A stretch of 64,000 bases of DNA from Bacteroides finegoldii DSM 17565 (GTDB lineage Bacteria; Bacteroidota; Bacteroidia; Bacteroidales; Bacteroidaceae). Of this stretch, positions 10,252 to 19,978 are shown in pieces. The notes under the pieces are model-generated. The model saw nothing but the letters and a program-made list of their open reading frames with translations, was not told the origin of the DNA and did not search any database. Position numbers and translations under genes: made by a program. The DNA lies in NCBI RefSeq assembly GCF_000156195.1, contig NZ_GG688317.1, forward strand, positions 1-64,000, read 5' to 3'. Numbering within the stretch: position 1 is the first letter of the stretch; every line of letters starts with the position of its first letter.

Positions 10252-10317
10252 GCATGATTTATGTAGCTTCTCTGCATGATTTTTATCGGTTGTATGTATC
10301 TTATTCACTTATATTTG
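10252..10317 (+). promoter_or_regulatory. predicted PUL promoter with tandem activator half-sites
   Basis: Two direct copies of GCATGATTT lie at 10252-10260 and 10274-10282, exactly 22 bp apart, on one face of the helix. They are followed by TTG (10290-10292), 17 bp, and TATATTTG (10310-10317), a good Bacteroides -7 box. AraC-type regulators commonly bind direct repeats about 21-22 bp apart, so these are likely HTCS sites. The leader to the first gene is about 67 nt. Confidence 0.5.
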
Positions 10318-10390
10318 CATTGTGAAAGCAGACGATTGGTTCTGTCTTTCACGATAAACCGATAAGTTTTAATCATTAAATACTATTATT

Positions 10391-11923
10391 ATGAGAGCAA
10401 AATTCTTGCATGGTGCAGTGTTATGGACTTTTCTTTTTGCTGCAACGTTGACTACCGGGTGTAGTGACGATAATGACTACAAAGATGTAGACGGGCAGAA
10501 ACCAGTTGTAGAGTTGATTGCCGATCATATCCATGTTGATCCGGGCAGTGAGTTAACGTTGACTGCTACCATTACTGATGCAGATGGTATTCGTTCTATC
10601 AGATTACAAAATGCTGAACTTTATTTGGATAAAACTATTGATTTACTTAGCATTTATGGTGAACCATTATATTCTTATGAATTAGAATATGCTATTACTC
10701 TTTCTGAAAAACTGCCGAGAATGGCTGATTATCCGATTATAGTTACTATTACAGACGTAGGAGGGCGTTCAGTTGAACATACCATTATGGTTTCAACGGA
10801 TAATGATTCGGAAAAACCGACAATCAAATTTGCAGCAGAGGGTGAGTTCACAACTTTGACAGCGGAGGATGGAACCGTTCCGTTCCACTTTATAGTAGAG
10901 GATGAACAGGCCTTAGATTATGTAGAAGTAAGTATTCCGTCCTTGGAGTTGGTTGAGAAAGTAGATGCGGAGGGAAAAACTAAATTTGATGGTGTGGTGA
11001 GACTTCCAATTGCGCAATCGGGAACTTATGATGTAAAACTAAAGGTCGTTGATAAATTTGCTAATGAAGAAACTACTACTACATCTTATACAGTCAAAGT
11101 GGTGGCGGAAATGCCGGATTTTCAGAAAATGTATCTTAGTGATGTTGAGGATGCCAGCCAGTTGACTTCTGATGTGTTTGGTGTTCCGATGAGAATTGAA
11201 CGTACGGGAGCATATACTTATAAGGCGAATTATTATTCGCAGAAAGCAGGGACGGAGATTTATTTTATTCCTCAAAAGGCAGATATTTATCCGATTTGCT
11301 TTGGTAGAGACCCCAATAATCTTAATAAATTAGTCTCTGATCCGAGTATTGCTGAACCGATAGTCCTTGAACAGGCTAATGTATATTATGAAATAACTTT
11401 CAATATATCAGATAACTCATATTCAATGAGTACTTATTCGATTGAACAGGCGATTGATCCTGCGCCGCATGAATTTGGCTCAATTTCTTTAGATACGTGG
11501 AATAATGGTGGTTCATGGCTCCAAGAGTTTTATTTTGGTTATATGACAGATGCTCCTAAGAATATCCAGAGATTTGAGCAAGATAACATTAATCCTCATT
11601 TATTTTATCTTAAATCATTGTCACTTAAGGCAAATACGCAGATGAATTTTATAATTCATAATTGGCACCATGATAACTGGTGGGATTATTGTGCATGGTA
11701 TGTTGATAAATCGGAAGGAGCAGATGCCGTTTATGACCCTGAAGTTTTCGGATATTTTAGTGATGAAAATGCGGTGCATGTAAATCCGGCTTGGCAAGGG
11801 ACTATGTTGACCAGACAAAATAAAGACTGGGCAAAGCCAACGGTAAAGACAGCCGGAGATTATAAACTTATATTTGACGCTCATCTCGGAAGGGTTAAGT
11901 TGATTCCTGTTGATAACAAGTAA
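10391..11923 (+). CDS. surface glycan-binding lipoprotein (SusE/SusF-like position)
   Basis: This 510-aa lipoprotein has a signal peptide ending in the lipobox LTTGC (Cys at about 24), followed by acidic residues (SDDNDY) typical of surface export in Bacteroides. Residues about 35-240 look like two Ig/cadherin-like beta-sandwich modules (ELTLTATITDADGIRSI, FIVEDEQALDYVEV). The C-terminal half (about 250-510) is rich in Trp and Tyr and ends with SusE/F-like binding features such as GSWLQEFYFGY and LIFDAHLGRVKLIPV. The likely job is to hold glycan at the cell surface for the SusCD complex. It is first in the operon, ahead of SusC, whereas such proteins usually follow SusD. No catalytic motif is visible. 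The family call rests on context plus fold-like features. Confidence 0.75.
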   Translation: MRAKFLHGAVLWTFLFAATLTTGCSDDNDYKDVDGQKPVVELIADHIHVDPGSELTLTATITDADGIRSIRLQNAELYLDKTIDLLSIYGEPLYSYELEYAITLSEKLPRMADYPIIVTITDVGGRSVEHTIMVSTDNDSEKPTIKFAAEGEFTTLTAEDGTVPFHFIVEDEQALDYVEVSIPSLELVEKVDAEGKTKFDGVVRLPIAQSGTYDVKLKVVDKFANEETTTTSYTVKVVAEMPDFQKMYLSDVEDASQLTSDVFGVPMRIERTGAYTYKANYYSQKAGTEIYFIPQKADIYPICFGRDPNNLNKLVSDPSIAEPIVLEQANVYYEITFNISDNSYSMSTYSIEQAIDPAPHEFGSISLDTWNNGGSWLQEFYFGYMTDAPKNIQRFEQDNINPHLFYLKSLSLKANTQMNFIIHNWHHDNWWDYCAWYVDKSEGADAVYDPEVFGYFSDENAVHVNPAWQGTMLTRQNKDWAKPTVKTAGDYKLIFDAHLGRVKLIPVDNK

Positions 11924-11936
11924 CATTAAATTTAAT

Positions 11937-14900
11937 ATGAAAAAGCAGATATTATTATTGTGTCTCGCATTAATAAGCTTATGTGGCTATGCGCAGAACA
12001 TTACTGTAAAAGGCGTTGTGACTTCGGCTGCGGATAAGGAGCCGATGATCGGTTTGACAGCCTTGATAAAGGGTACGACAAACGGTACCGTGACCGATTT
12101 GGACGGTAACTATACATTGAATAATGTGCCTAAGGACGCAATTGTGGTTTTCTCCATGATTGGATATAAAACACAGGAAATTAAAGTGAACGGACGTACT
12201 ACAATTAATGTAGTGATGCAAGATGATACGCAAGCATTGGATGAAGTTGTAGTCATCGGTTATGGTGCAGTGAAGAAGGGTGACTTAACCAGTTCCATTG
12301 CAGCTATCAAAGGTGACGAACTAAAAACGTTGAGTTCCGGTAATGCAATGAACTCTTTACAGGGGAAAATCAATGGCGTACAAATATCAAGTGCAGGTGG
12401 TCCCGGAACAGTTCCCCGCGTCATTATTCGCGGTGTGTCTACAGTCAATGGATCCAATCCGTTGTATGTAGTTGATGGAATGCCGGTAGGAGATAATATA
12501 AACTTCCTTGATCAGAATGATATTGAATCGATGCAGGTTTTGAAGGATGCTTCTGCTTCTGCTATTTATGGTACCCGTGGTTCGAATGGTGTTGTTTTAA
12601 TTACCACGAAGAAAGGAACAAAGGGGGCAACCAAATTCACTTTTACAGCTTCAGCAGGTTTCCAAACATTAGAGAAACCTGATATGGCAAAAGCTTCCGA
12701 GTATGAATATGTATTGAAGTCAAGATACATTAATGACGGTAATGTGCCTATGTATGTGGGGTATAATGGCATTACTGATGCTGAAGGAACGGATTGGTGG
12801 GATGAGACGATGAGGAAAACGGCATTGATTCACAATTATAATTTAAGTTTCTCCGGTGGAACGGATAAACTTCTTTATTCGGCAAGTATTGGTTATTTCG
12901 GACAGGATTCTCAATATAAAATAGGAAATTGGCAAAAGTTTACAGCTCGTTTTAGTATGGAATATACTTTTAACAATATTGTAAAGGCCGGTATTGATTT
13001 TACTCCCAAGTATGAAAACTGGAAAGACACTCCCGACTTGATAGGATCTATCATGGCTATGGACCCTACTACTCCGGTGATGCGTCCTGAAAGTGAATGG
13101 ACGGATAATGAATATGATAATTATTCCCGTTCTCATAACAGCCAAGTATGGAATCCGGTAGCTAATATGGCACGTATGGCGAAGAATACGGATGAATATG
13201 GCTTGTTGGCTACTCCGTTTATCAATATAGAACCGATTAAAGGGTTGATCTTTCGTTCACAATTGGGATTGAATGCTCGTTTCCGCTTATATGATGAATT
13301 TACTCCGACATTTGATATTGATAATTTGGAGCGTGCGGAAACCAGCGTGGCAAAAAGGGAAATGAAGAATTGGATAGACTGGAACTGGACAAATACGTTG
13401 ACATGGATAAAGTCGTTCAATCAGAAACATAATCTGAATATAATGGCAGGTTATACTATGGAGCGTTTCCAACACTATTGGCTGACAGGCTCACGTGACG
13501 GAATTCCTACGAATGACGAACTTCTGCAATATGTCAGTGCAGGTACAAAGAATCAGCAGGCTTCCGGAACTAATTCCTACTCTTCATTGATTTCTTATCT
13601 GGGACGTGTGATGTACAATTACAACGATCGTTATTACCTTACAGCCTCTGTACGTGTGGATGGTTCTTCTAAATTCGTAAAAGGGAATAAGTATGCAACT
13701 TTCCCGGCTGTATCCGGAGCGTGGCGTGTTACTGGTGAAGAGTTTATGAAAGACCAGCATATTTTTGACAATCTGAAAATCCGTGCTGGTTGGGGACGGG
13801 TAGGTAATCAGTCTATTGATGATTCGGCTTATGCTTCTACAGTCGGTACAACTGATTATGTGTTCGGTCAGGAAGGTAATCGCGAGATAGGTACAAGTGT
13901 AACTGCTATCGGAAATACGAAAGTACAATGGGAAACAGTAGAAGACTTCGGAATCGGAGTGGATATGGGCTTTCTGAATAATCGCTTGACGGTAACGGCA
14001 GACTGGTTTCAAAAGAAGTCACATGATATGTTGATGAAGCGTGATAACCTGTTGATATTGGGTTATCCGATGTGGAACGGACAGATGTGGGAGAATATTG
14101 GCAGTATGAAAGCTACCGGTTGGGAATTGTCCATCGGTTGGGAAGACCGTCAAGGAGATTTTACTTATGGTGTCGGTTTGAATTTATCTTCTGTAAAGAA
14201 CAAGGCCGAAAAACTGATGGGACAACCTCTTTATACGGGTGGATTTAATGGTGATTATATTATTCGTAACGAAGAAGGCGGAGAAATCAGCCGCTTCTAT
14301 GGATATGTTGTAGATGGGATCTTTCAGAATCAGACGGAGGTCAATGCGCATACCGATGAACATGGAAAAATAATTCAGCCTAATGCCGTACCGGGTGATT
14401 TCCGTTTTAGGGATCTTAACCATGACGGTGAGCTGGATGATAAAGATAAAACTTATATTGGTTCTGCTTTCCCTGATCTGATGGTAGGTCTGAATGCTCA
14501 TCTTTCTTACAAGAACATTGATTTCCTGGCTAATTTTTATGGTACTTTTGGAAATGATATATTCAACACTACGTTAGGACGTTATTCCGGTGCCGGAGGC
14601 GAGAATGTATATGCGGGAACTTATAATAAAGTTTGGCACGGAGAGGGAACGAGTAATTTCTTACCTCGTTTGTCTGTGAATGATTCGAATATGAACTACA
14701 AGCGTCCGTCTAGTTTCTTTGTTGAAGATGGTTCTTATATGCGTTGTAAACTTTTGCAGATAGGCTACACCCTGCCCAAGAATTGGACGAAGGGATTCAG
14801 CTTGAGGCTATCATTCTCCGCACAGAATCCGTTTACAATTACAAAATACTCCGGTATGGATCCAGAAACCGCCTCATTAGGAACGAAAGGTAATGTGACG

Positions 14901-14972
14901 GAATCCGGTATCGACTGGGCAGGTTATCCGAATCCTCGTACTTATCTGTTCGGACTGAATCTAAATTTCTAA
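11937..14972 (+). CDS. SusC-like TonB-dependent outer membrane transporter
   Basis: This outer-membrane barrel of about 1011 aa imports oligosaccharides together with the SusD partner. The start at 11937 is preferred because it yields the signal peptide MKKQILLLCLALISLCGYAQ; the in-frame codon at 11910 lies inside the previous gene. After the signal come a carboxypeptidase-regulatory-like domain (about 22-100, KGVVTSAADKEPMIGLTALI), the TonB-box region (ALDEVVVIGYGAVKK), a plug (RGVSTVNGSNPLYVVDGMP, YGTRGSNGVVLITTKKG) and a long beta-barrel ending in the aromatic LFGLNLNF. It is 13 bp after the binding lipoprotein and 25 bp before SusD. The substrate is inferred from the two GH30 genes downstream. 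Confidence 0.96.
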   Translation: MKKQILLLCLALISLCGYAQNITVKGVVTSAADKEPMIGLTALIKGTTNGTVTDLDGNYTLNNVPKDAIVVFSMIGYKTQEIKVNGRTTINVVMQDDTQALDEVVVIGYGAVKKGDLTSSIAAIKGDELKTLSSGNAMNSLQGKINGVQISSAGGPGTVPRVIIRGVSTVNGSNPLYVVDGMPVGDNINFLDQNDIESMQVLKDASASAIYGTRGSNGVVLITTKKGTKGATKFTFTASAGFQTLEKPDMAKASEYEYVLKSRYINDGNVPMYVGYNGITDAEGTDWWDETMRKTALIHNYNLSFSGGTDKLLYSASIGYFGQDSQYKIGNWQKFTARFSMEYTFNNIVKAGIDFTPKYENWKDTPDLIGSIMAMDPTTPVMRPESEWTDNEYDNYSRSHNSQVWNPVANMARMAKNTDEYGLLATPFINIEPIKGLIFRSQLGLNARFRLYDEFTPTFDIDNLERAETSVAKREMKNWIDWNWTNTLTWIKSFNQKHNLNIMAGYTMERFQHYWLTGSRDGIPTNDELLQYVSAGTKNQQASGTNSYSSLISYLGRVMYNYNDRYYLTASVRVDGSSKFVKGNKYATFPAVSGAWRVTGEEFMKDQHIFDNLKIRAGWGRVGNQSIDDSAYASTVGTTDYVFGQEGNREIGTSVTAIGNTKVQWETVEDFGIGVDMGFLNNRLTVTADWFQKKSHDMLMKRDNLLILGYPMWNGQMWENIGSMKATGWELSIGWEDRQGDFTYGVGLNLSSVKNKAEKLMGQPLYTGGFNGDYIIRNEEGGEISRFYGYVVDGIFQNQTEVNAHTDEHGKIIQPNAVPGDFRFRDLNHDGELDDKDKTYIGSAFPDLMVGLNAHLSYKNIDFLANFYGTFGNDIFNTTLGRYSGAGGENVYAGTYNKVWHGEGTSNFLPRLSVNDSNMNYKRPSSFFVEDGSYMRCKLLQIGYTLPKNWTKGFSLRLSFSAQNPFTITKYSGMDPETASLGTKGNVTESGIDWAGYPNPRTYLFGLNLNF

Positions 14973-14997
14973 TTTAATATATAAACTAGTAAAGACC

Positions 14998-16632
14998 ATG
15001 AAGAAATATATATTAGGGCTTTCCATAGCCGCTTTTACAATCTCACTATCCGGCTGTGCCGATTTTTTGGAAGAACCGGTTAGGGCACAACAGAACCTGG
15101 ATGACTACTTCAAAAGTGAAGATGAATGTAAACAGCAGATTACAGGATGTTATCAGTCTGTCTTTTTTGATGACTGGTGGCAGATACAGAAATTTTATAT
15201 AGCAAGTGATATGTGTACGGATGATATGTGGATGGGAAACACAACGCAGGATCCCGGAGAATACCGTGACCTTGCCCATTACACCGGAAATACATATAAT
15301 GCAGGAAATGCCTGTCAGAACTTTTGGCAATATCGTTATAAAGGTATTCTAAGAAGTAATGTTGCGATAGAGCAGATTCCAAAAGTCGTTTTCGAGAATG
15401 AAAGTTTGAAAAAAAGATATATTGCGGAGGCTAAATTCCTGAGAGCATTTCATTACTTTGAATTGGTAAGAAACTTTGGAGGTGTACCTTTGGTACTGGG
15501 ATTGAAATTGCCGAGTGAAATAACAGGCATCAAACGTGCAACTGTAGAAGATACTTATGCGCAGATAGAAAAAGATCTGTTGGAAGCTATTCCTGACTTG
15601 CCGAAGCGGAGTGAATACGACGCTATGGATTTAGGCCGTGCTACAAAAGGGGCAGCGCAAGGGTATCTGGCGAAAGCTTATCTGTATCAGGGAAAATATA
15701 CGGAAGCAGAGCCATTATTACAAGAGATTACTTGCAGAGGCGAGTTCGCTGGTGGCAGAGAAGAATATGAATTGTTGAGCGATTTTGGACAAGTATGGGA
15801 TATAGACCAAAGAAATAGTACCGAATCATTGTTTGAGGTCCAGACTAATAGTGATGTGTCTTATAATTTGGGTATACGTATTCCTATTGTTTGTGGCTCG
15901 CGTGATGATAGTGGTTGGGCGTGGGGACTTCCGACAAGCAATTTAGAGAGAGCTTTTCAAGAGGAAAAACCTGTGCGAGAGACACCGGAGGAACAACTTA
16001 ATGAAGATTACCGTTTGAGATGGACGATTATTAAGAATGGAGCGACAAAGGTTTATGGCGATGCGAATGCTAAAAATCCTTATGTAATATCTCCGAATGA
16101 TCATAAGTCTCCCCGTGTTTCACGTAAATTATATATACCTGTGGAAAAACGGCCTACTCCCTATGATGCACCTCATATTCCTTTGAATTATCGCTTGTTG
16201 CGTTATGCCGATGTATTGTTGATGTATGCGGAAGTGGAGAACGAACTGGGACATGATGATGAGGCTAAATGGGCTTTGAATAAAGTTAGGGATCGTGTAT
16301 ATTTAGCTCCGTCGACGGCTACCGGCACTGAACTTCGCAACGCTATTCGTAAAGAACGCCGCTTGGAACTGGCGTTGGAAAATAACCGTTTGTATGATTT
16401 GCGCCGTTGGAAAGATGATAATGGTAAATCGGCTATTTGTAATGTTATGGGACCGAATGGTACATTTGTTGCCTATAATAAGATTGGTTATGATTCGGAT
16501 GAAAGCAGTAACCAAAAAGAGAATAGTAATAAAGGTGTCAATTTCAAGGAGGGTAGAGATGAACTTTTCCCCTTGCCTCCAACGGAAATAACCTTGTCGG
16601 GTGGAAGCATTGAGCAAAATCCCGGATACTAA
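14998..16632 (+). CDS. SusD-like glycan-binding lipoprotein
   Basis: This 544-aa outer-membrane lipoprotein caps the SusC barrel and delivers glycan. The lipobox is LSGC (Cys at about 19). The body has the tetratricopeptide-like helices of the RagB/SusD family: RYIAEAKFLRAFHYFELVRNFGGVPLV is the hallmark segment (about residues 140-166), and YLAKAYLYQGKYTEAEPLL is the second. C-terminal motifs NYRLLRYADVLLMYAEVENELG and IRKERRLELALENNRLYDLRRW are also typical, ending DELFPLPPTEI...NPGY. It is paired with SusC immediately upstream and followed by two GH30 genes in the same direction. Complete and of normal length. Confidence 0.96.
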   Translation: MKKYILGLSIAAFTISLSGCADFLEEPVRAQQNLDDYFKSEDECKQQITGCYQSVFFDDWWQIQKFYIASDMCTDDMWMGNTTQDPGEYRDLAHYTGNTYNAGNACQNFWQYRYKGILRSNVAIEQIPKVVFENESLKKRYIAEAKFLRAFHYFELVRNFGGVPLVLGLKLPSEITGIKRATVEDTYAQIEKDLLEAIPDLPKRSEYDAMDLGRATKGAAQGYLAKAYLYQGKYTEAEPLLQEITCRGEFAGGREEYELLSDFGQVWDIDQRNSTESLFEVQTNSDVSYNLGIRIPIVCGSRDDSGWAWGLPTSNLERAFQEEKPVRETPEEQLNEDYRLRWTIIKNGATKVYGDANAKNPYVISPNDHKSPRVSRKLYIPVEKRPTPYDAPHIPLNYRLLRYADVLLMYAEVENELGHDDEAKWALNKVRDRVYLAPSTATGTELRNAIRKERRLELALENNRLYDLRRWKDDNGKSAICNVMGPNGTFVAYNKIGYDSDESSNQKENSNKGVNFKEGRDELFPLPPTEITLSGGSIEQNPGY

Positions 16633-16668
16633 ATCAATTCAATTTCAGTATAATAAAGACACAATGTT

Positions 16669-18264
16669 ATGAAAAATAAATATATTCTTTTAGGACTTTC
16701 GTGCTTGGCTGCTCTGTGTTCATGCAGTGACGACAAGGCTTTTGAACCAGATTATCTTCCGAAGATAACTTCGGACCATGCGATGACATCAACGGTAAAT
16801 GTTGCCGACAAACATCAGGTTATTGATGGATTTGCTTCTTCTGATGCTTGGACGATGGATTATATCGGTAAATATTGGAGTAATAATGCTAAAGAAGGCA
16901 TTGCTAAACTTCTTTTCTCTCAAAAGATAGAAAGGGGAAACCCGGAAGGTATTGGTCTTTCCATGTGGCGCGTAAATTTAGGTGGTGGTACTGCCGAGCA
17001 GGGCGAAGCTAGCGGAATTACGGATAAGACTCGAAGAGTGGAATGTTTCCTGACGCAGAATGGTACGTATGATTGGAATAAATCTAGTGGGCAGCAGTAC
17101 TTTATGCAGAAAGCGAAAGAATATGGTTGTAATAATTTCGTATTGTTTAGTAATACTCCTCCTGTACAGTTTACTGTCAACGGTAAAGGGTCAGGTGATT
17201 GGTGGAACAATAATTTAAGAGAAGATTGTTTTGATGATTTTGCTGATTTCTTGGCCACTGTGGCTAAACATTTCTCTGATAATGGATACAATATCTCATA
17301 TATAAGTCCATTGAACGAACCACAGTATTCATGGGGAGGAGATGGTCAGGAGGGATGTTCTTGGCAACATGTACATGTGGCAAAGATGGCTAGAGCGTTG
17401 AATGAGAGTCTGAAGACAAAAGGGCCTGAAAATACGATGATGTTATTGGCGGAAGCTGCTAAGGTTCCTTATCTTTATACTACTGATGACAGTTGGGCAG
17501 ATCGCGCGAATGTTATTCCAACTTATTTTAAGTCAGATTCAGAACATTATCTTGGCGACTTAGAACGTATGCCTAAGTTGATTTGCGCTCATAGTTATTG
17601 GTGGGATAAAACATGGGATGTGTTGTTTGATTCACGTACGAAAGCCCGTGCTGAGGCGGATAAATATGGGTTGAAACTTTATCAGACGGAATGGAGTATG
17701 TTGGGCGAAGGATATGAAGATTACGAAAATTATGATCAAGCAACTTATATGGATTTAGCTTTAAGTATGGCTAAAGTGCTGCACCATGATTTGGTAACGG
17801 CAAGTATGAATTCTTGGGCATATTGGACAACAGCCTCACAGGAAGTTTATAGCCAGAAAAGCCGTTTTTACATGATTCGTTTGATTCCGACCGGAGGAGA
17901 TTATGGTAATATTGCTGATGGTGGAACTTATGAGTCTAGCAAGAACCTGTGGGTGTTGGGTAATTATAGTCTCTTCGTTCGTCCGGGGTATCATCGGGTA
18001 GATTTGAATATCCCTGAAGGAGATAAAAAATTCTTTGGTTCTGCTTATATCTCTCCTGAGGAAGATAAGTTGGTAGTGGTATATACTAACATAAATGATG
18101 AATCTATACAAATGGAAACATCTATCGAAGGATTGAATAAACAAGTGGTTTCTATGAGACAATATGTAACATCAAGTACGAGTAATTTGAATGAGGTAGA
18201 TGAATATTTGAAAGGATATATTCCGGCTAAATCGGTTGTCACAATGGTTTACGATTTGAAATAG
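16669..18264 (+). CDS. GH30-family glycoside hydrolase lipoprotein (first copy)
   Basis: This 531-aa lipoprotein (lipobox LCSC at about residues 17-20, then SDDKAFEPD) is probably exposed on the outer membrane. The catalytic (beta/alpha)8 domain begins DGFASSDAWTMDYIG. The acid/base is Glu217 in SPLNEPQYSW, and the nucleophile is Glu341 in YQTEWSMLG. A beta-rich C-terminal domain (about 430-531) matches the GH30 side domain. GH30 enzymes of this retaining clan attack beta-1,6-glucans, beta-1,6-galactans or xylans depending on subfamily. The subfamily cannot be read from sequence here. It shares many segments with the next gene (SDAW, GLSMWRVN/GLSLWRFN, GTAEQG/GSAEQG), so the two arose by duplication and may split endo- and exo-cleavage. 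Confidence 0.88.
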   Translation: MKNKYILLGLSCLAALCSCSDDKAFEPDYLPKITSDHAMTSTVNVADKHQVIDGFASSDAWTMDYIGKYWSNNAKEGIAKLLFSQKIERGNPEGIGLSMWRVNLGGGTAEQGEASGITDKTRRVECFLTQNGTYDWNKSSGQQYFMQKAKEYGCNNFVLFSNTPPVQFTVNGKGSGDWWNNNLREDCFDDFADFLATVAKHFSDNGYNISYISPLNEPQYSWGGDGQEGCSWQHVHVAKMARALNESLKTKGPENTMMLLAEAAKVPYLYTTDDSWADRANVIPTYFKSDSEHYLGDLERMPKLICAHSYWWDKTWDVLFDSRTKARAEADKYGLKLYQTEWSMLGEGYEDYENYDQATYMDLALSMAKVLHHDLVTASMNSWAYWTTASQEVYSQKSRFYMIRLIPTGGDYGNIADGGTYESSKNLWVLGNYSLFVRPGYHRVDLNIPEGDKKFFGSAYISPEEDKLVVVYTNINDESIQMETSIEGLNKQVVSMRQYVTSSTSNLNEVDEYLKGYIPAKSVVTMVYDLK

Positions 18265-18299
18265 AACGGATAATATTTTCAATAGGTATATTGTAAAAA

Positions 18300-19883
18300 A
18301 TGAAAAGTAAAGTGTTCTTGGCCTCTTTAGGCTTCTTCTACATGAGTATGGTAGGCGGGTGTTCCCAACCTGCCACTGATGTTAGCTATCAGCTAGAAAC
18401 AGACCGTCCCTGCCAGACAATGACTTATTTCGGCGCTTCCGACGCTTGGAGTATGCAGTTCATCGGACTTTGGCCGGAGGAAAAGCAGAATCAGATAGCC
18501 GATTGGCTGTTCAGTACGGAGAATGATGCGAATGGACAGCCCAAAGGTATCGGTTTGTCTCTTTGGCGTTTCAATGTCGGTGCAGGCAGTGCGGAACAAG
18601 GTGACGACAGTCAGATTGCTTCTCCTTGGATGCGTGCCGAATGTTTCTTGCAACCGGACGGGACCTACAATTGGAGCAAGCAACAGGGGCAGCGTAACTT
18701 CCTGAAGTTGGCGAAGGAGCGTGGGGTCGATAAATTTCTGGCTTTCCTCAATTCTCCTCCCGTCTATTATACGCAGAACAGCTTGGCTACAAACACGGGT
18801 CGCGGTGGTACGGCAAATCTGAAACCGGACTGTTATGAGAAGTACGTCCGTTTTTTGGCCGATGTAGTGCAGGGAGTAGAGCAACACGATGGTATCAAGT
18901 TCAACTACATCTGTCCTTTCAATGAGCCGGACGGACACTGGAATTGGGTAGGACCGAAACAGGAAGGTTGTCCGGCAACGAACAGGGAAATAGCCCGTAC
19001 TGTCCGTCTGTTGAGCCGGGAATTTGTGAACCGGAATATAGATACGCAGATTTTGGTAAGTGAATCTTCCGATTACCGTTGTATGTTCCGTACACACGAG
19101 ACAGATTGGCAACGTGGCTATCAGATTCAGGCTTTCTTCTGTCCGGACAGTGTGGACACATATTTGGGTGATACTCCGAATGTTCCCCGACTAATGCTGG
19201 GACATAGCTACTGGACAACGACTCCTTTGAGTGAGTTACGCAATATCCGCAGTCAGTTGCGGGATACATTAGACAAACACGATGTTGACTTTTGGCAGAC
19301 GGAGACTTGCATCATGGGCAATGATGAAGAAATCGGAGGAGGAAATGGATTCGACCGTACGATGAAGACAGCCCTTTATGTCGCCCGTATCATTCACCAT
19401 GATATTGTATATGCCGGTGCAAAGAGCTGGCAATGGTGGCGTGCTATTGGCGGCGATTATAAAGACGGACTGATTCGTGAATATACTACGGACGATAATT
19501 TCTTGGATGGCAGAGTGGAAGATTCCAAACTGATGTGGGCTCTAGGCAATTACAGCCGTTTTATCCGTCCGGGAGCAGTCCGGTTATCCGTTTCAGCTTT
19601 CGATCAAACAAACACTTTCATTCCCGATGGCGACACTGACCAGCAAGGATTGATGTGTTCTGCTTACAAAAACGTGGATGGAACGTATGTGATAGTCGTT
19701 ATAAACTATGCCAATGAGGAGAAAGAGTTTTCTATTCATAAAGAAAAAGTCGGGAATGCGCAATGGCAGGTTTATCGTACTTCGGATAAAGAAGGGGAGA
19801 ATTTGCTACCGGTAGGAAAAGTGAAGAGTGGAAAGATTGTTCATATTCCGGCACGTTCTATAATAACACTTCAGAGCAACTAA
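18300..19883 (+). CDS. GH30-family glycoside hydrolase lipoprotein (second copy)
   Basis: This 527-aa protein has a signal peptide and lipobox (VGGC, Cys at about 21). The GH30 barrel starts at YFGASDAWSMQFIG. The acid/base is Glu209 in CPFNEPDGHW, and the nucleophile is Glu335 in FWQTETCIMG. The C-terminal beta domain runs from about residue 420. It starts 35 bp after the first GH30 gene and is last in the PUL. It is divergent from its paralogue and visibly richer in G+C in its codons, so the copies are not recent. SNTPPVQFT in copy one corresponds to NSPPVYYT here. An inverted repeat of modest quality (CAGCTTT/AAAGCTG, about 19,890-19,923) may end the operon. Confidence 0.88.
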   Translation: MKSKVFLASLGFFYMSMVGGCSQPATDVSYQLETDRPCQTMTYFGASDAWSMQFIGLWPEEKQNQIADWLFSTENDANGQPKGIGLSLWRFNVGAGSAEQGDDSQIASPWMRAECFLQPDGTYNWSKQQGQRNFLKLAKERGVDKFLAFLNSPPVYYTQNSLATNTGRGGTANLKPDCYEKYVRFLADVVQGVEQHDGIKFNYICPFNEPDGHWNWVGPKQEGCPATNREIARTVRLLSREFVNRNIDTQILVSESSDYRCMFRTHETDWQRGYQIQAFFCPDSVDTYLGDTPNVPRLMLGHSYWTTTPLSELRNIRSQLRDTLDKHDVDFWQTETCIMGNDEEIGGGNGFDRTMKTALYVARIIHHDIVYAGAKSWQWWRAIGGDYKDGLIREYTTDDNFLDGRVEDSKLMWALGNYSRFIRPGAVRLSVSAFDQTNTFIPDGDTDQQGLMCSAYKNVDGTYVIVVINYANEEKEFSIHKEKVGNAQWQVYRTSDKEGENLLPVGKVKSGKIVHIPARSIITLQSN

Positions 19884-19978
19884 TAAAAGCAGCTTTATAT
19901 TCTTTATTTCTTTTTGAAAGCTGTACATTTGTGTGTCCGTCCATTACCTTCGTAGCAATGGACGGACACAATGCGTAA

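Noticed and set aside
16669..19883. assignment of the GH30 pair to the beta-1,6-glucanase subfamily GH30_3
   Set aside because: The barrel start (SDAW) and surroundings do not match the pattern I recall for that subfamily, and no GH3 partner is present; the subfamily is left open.
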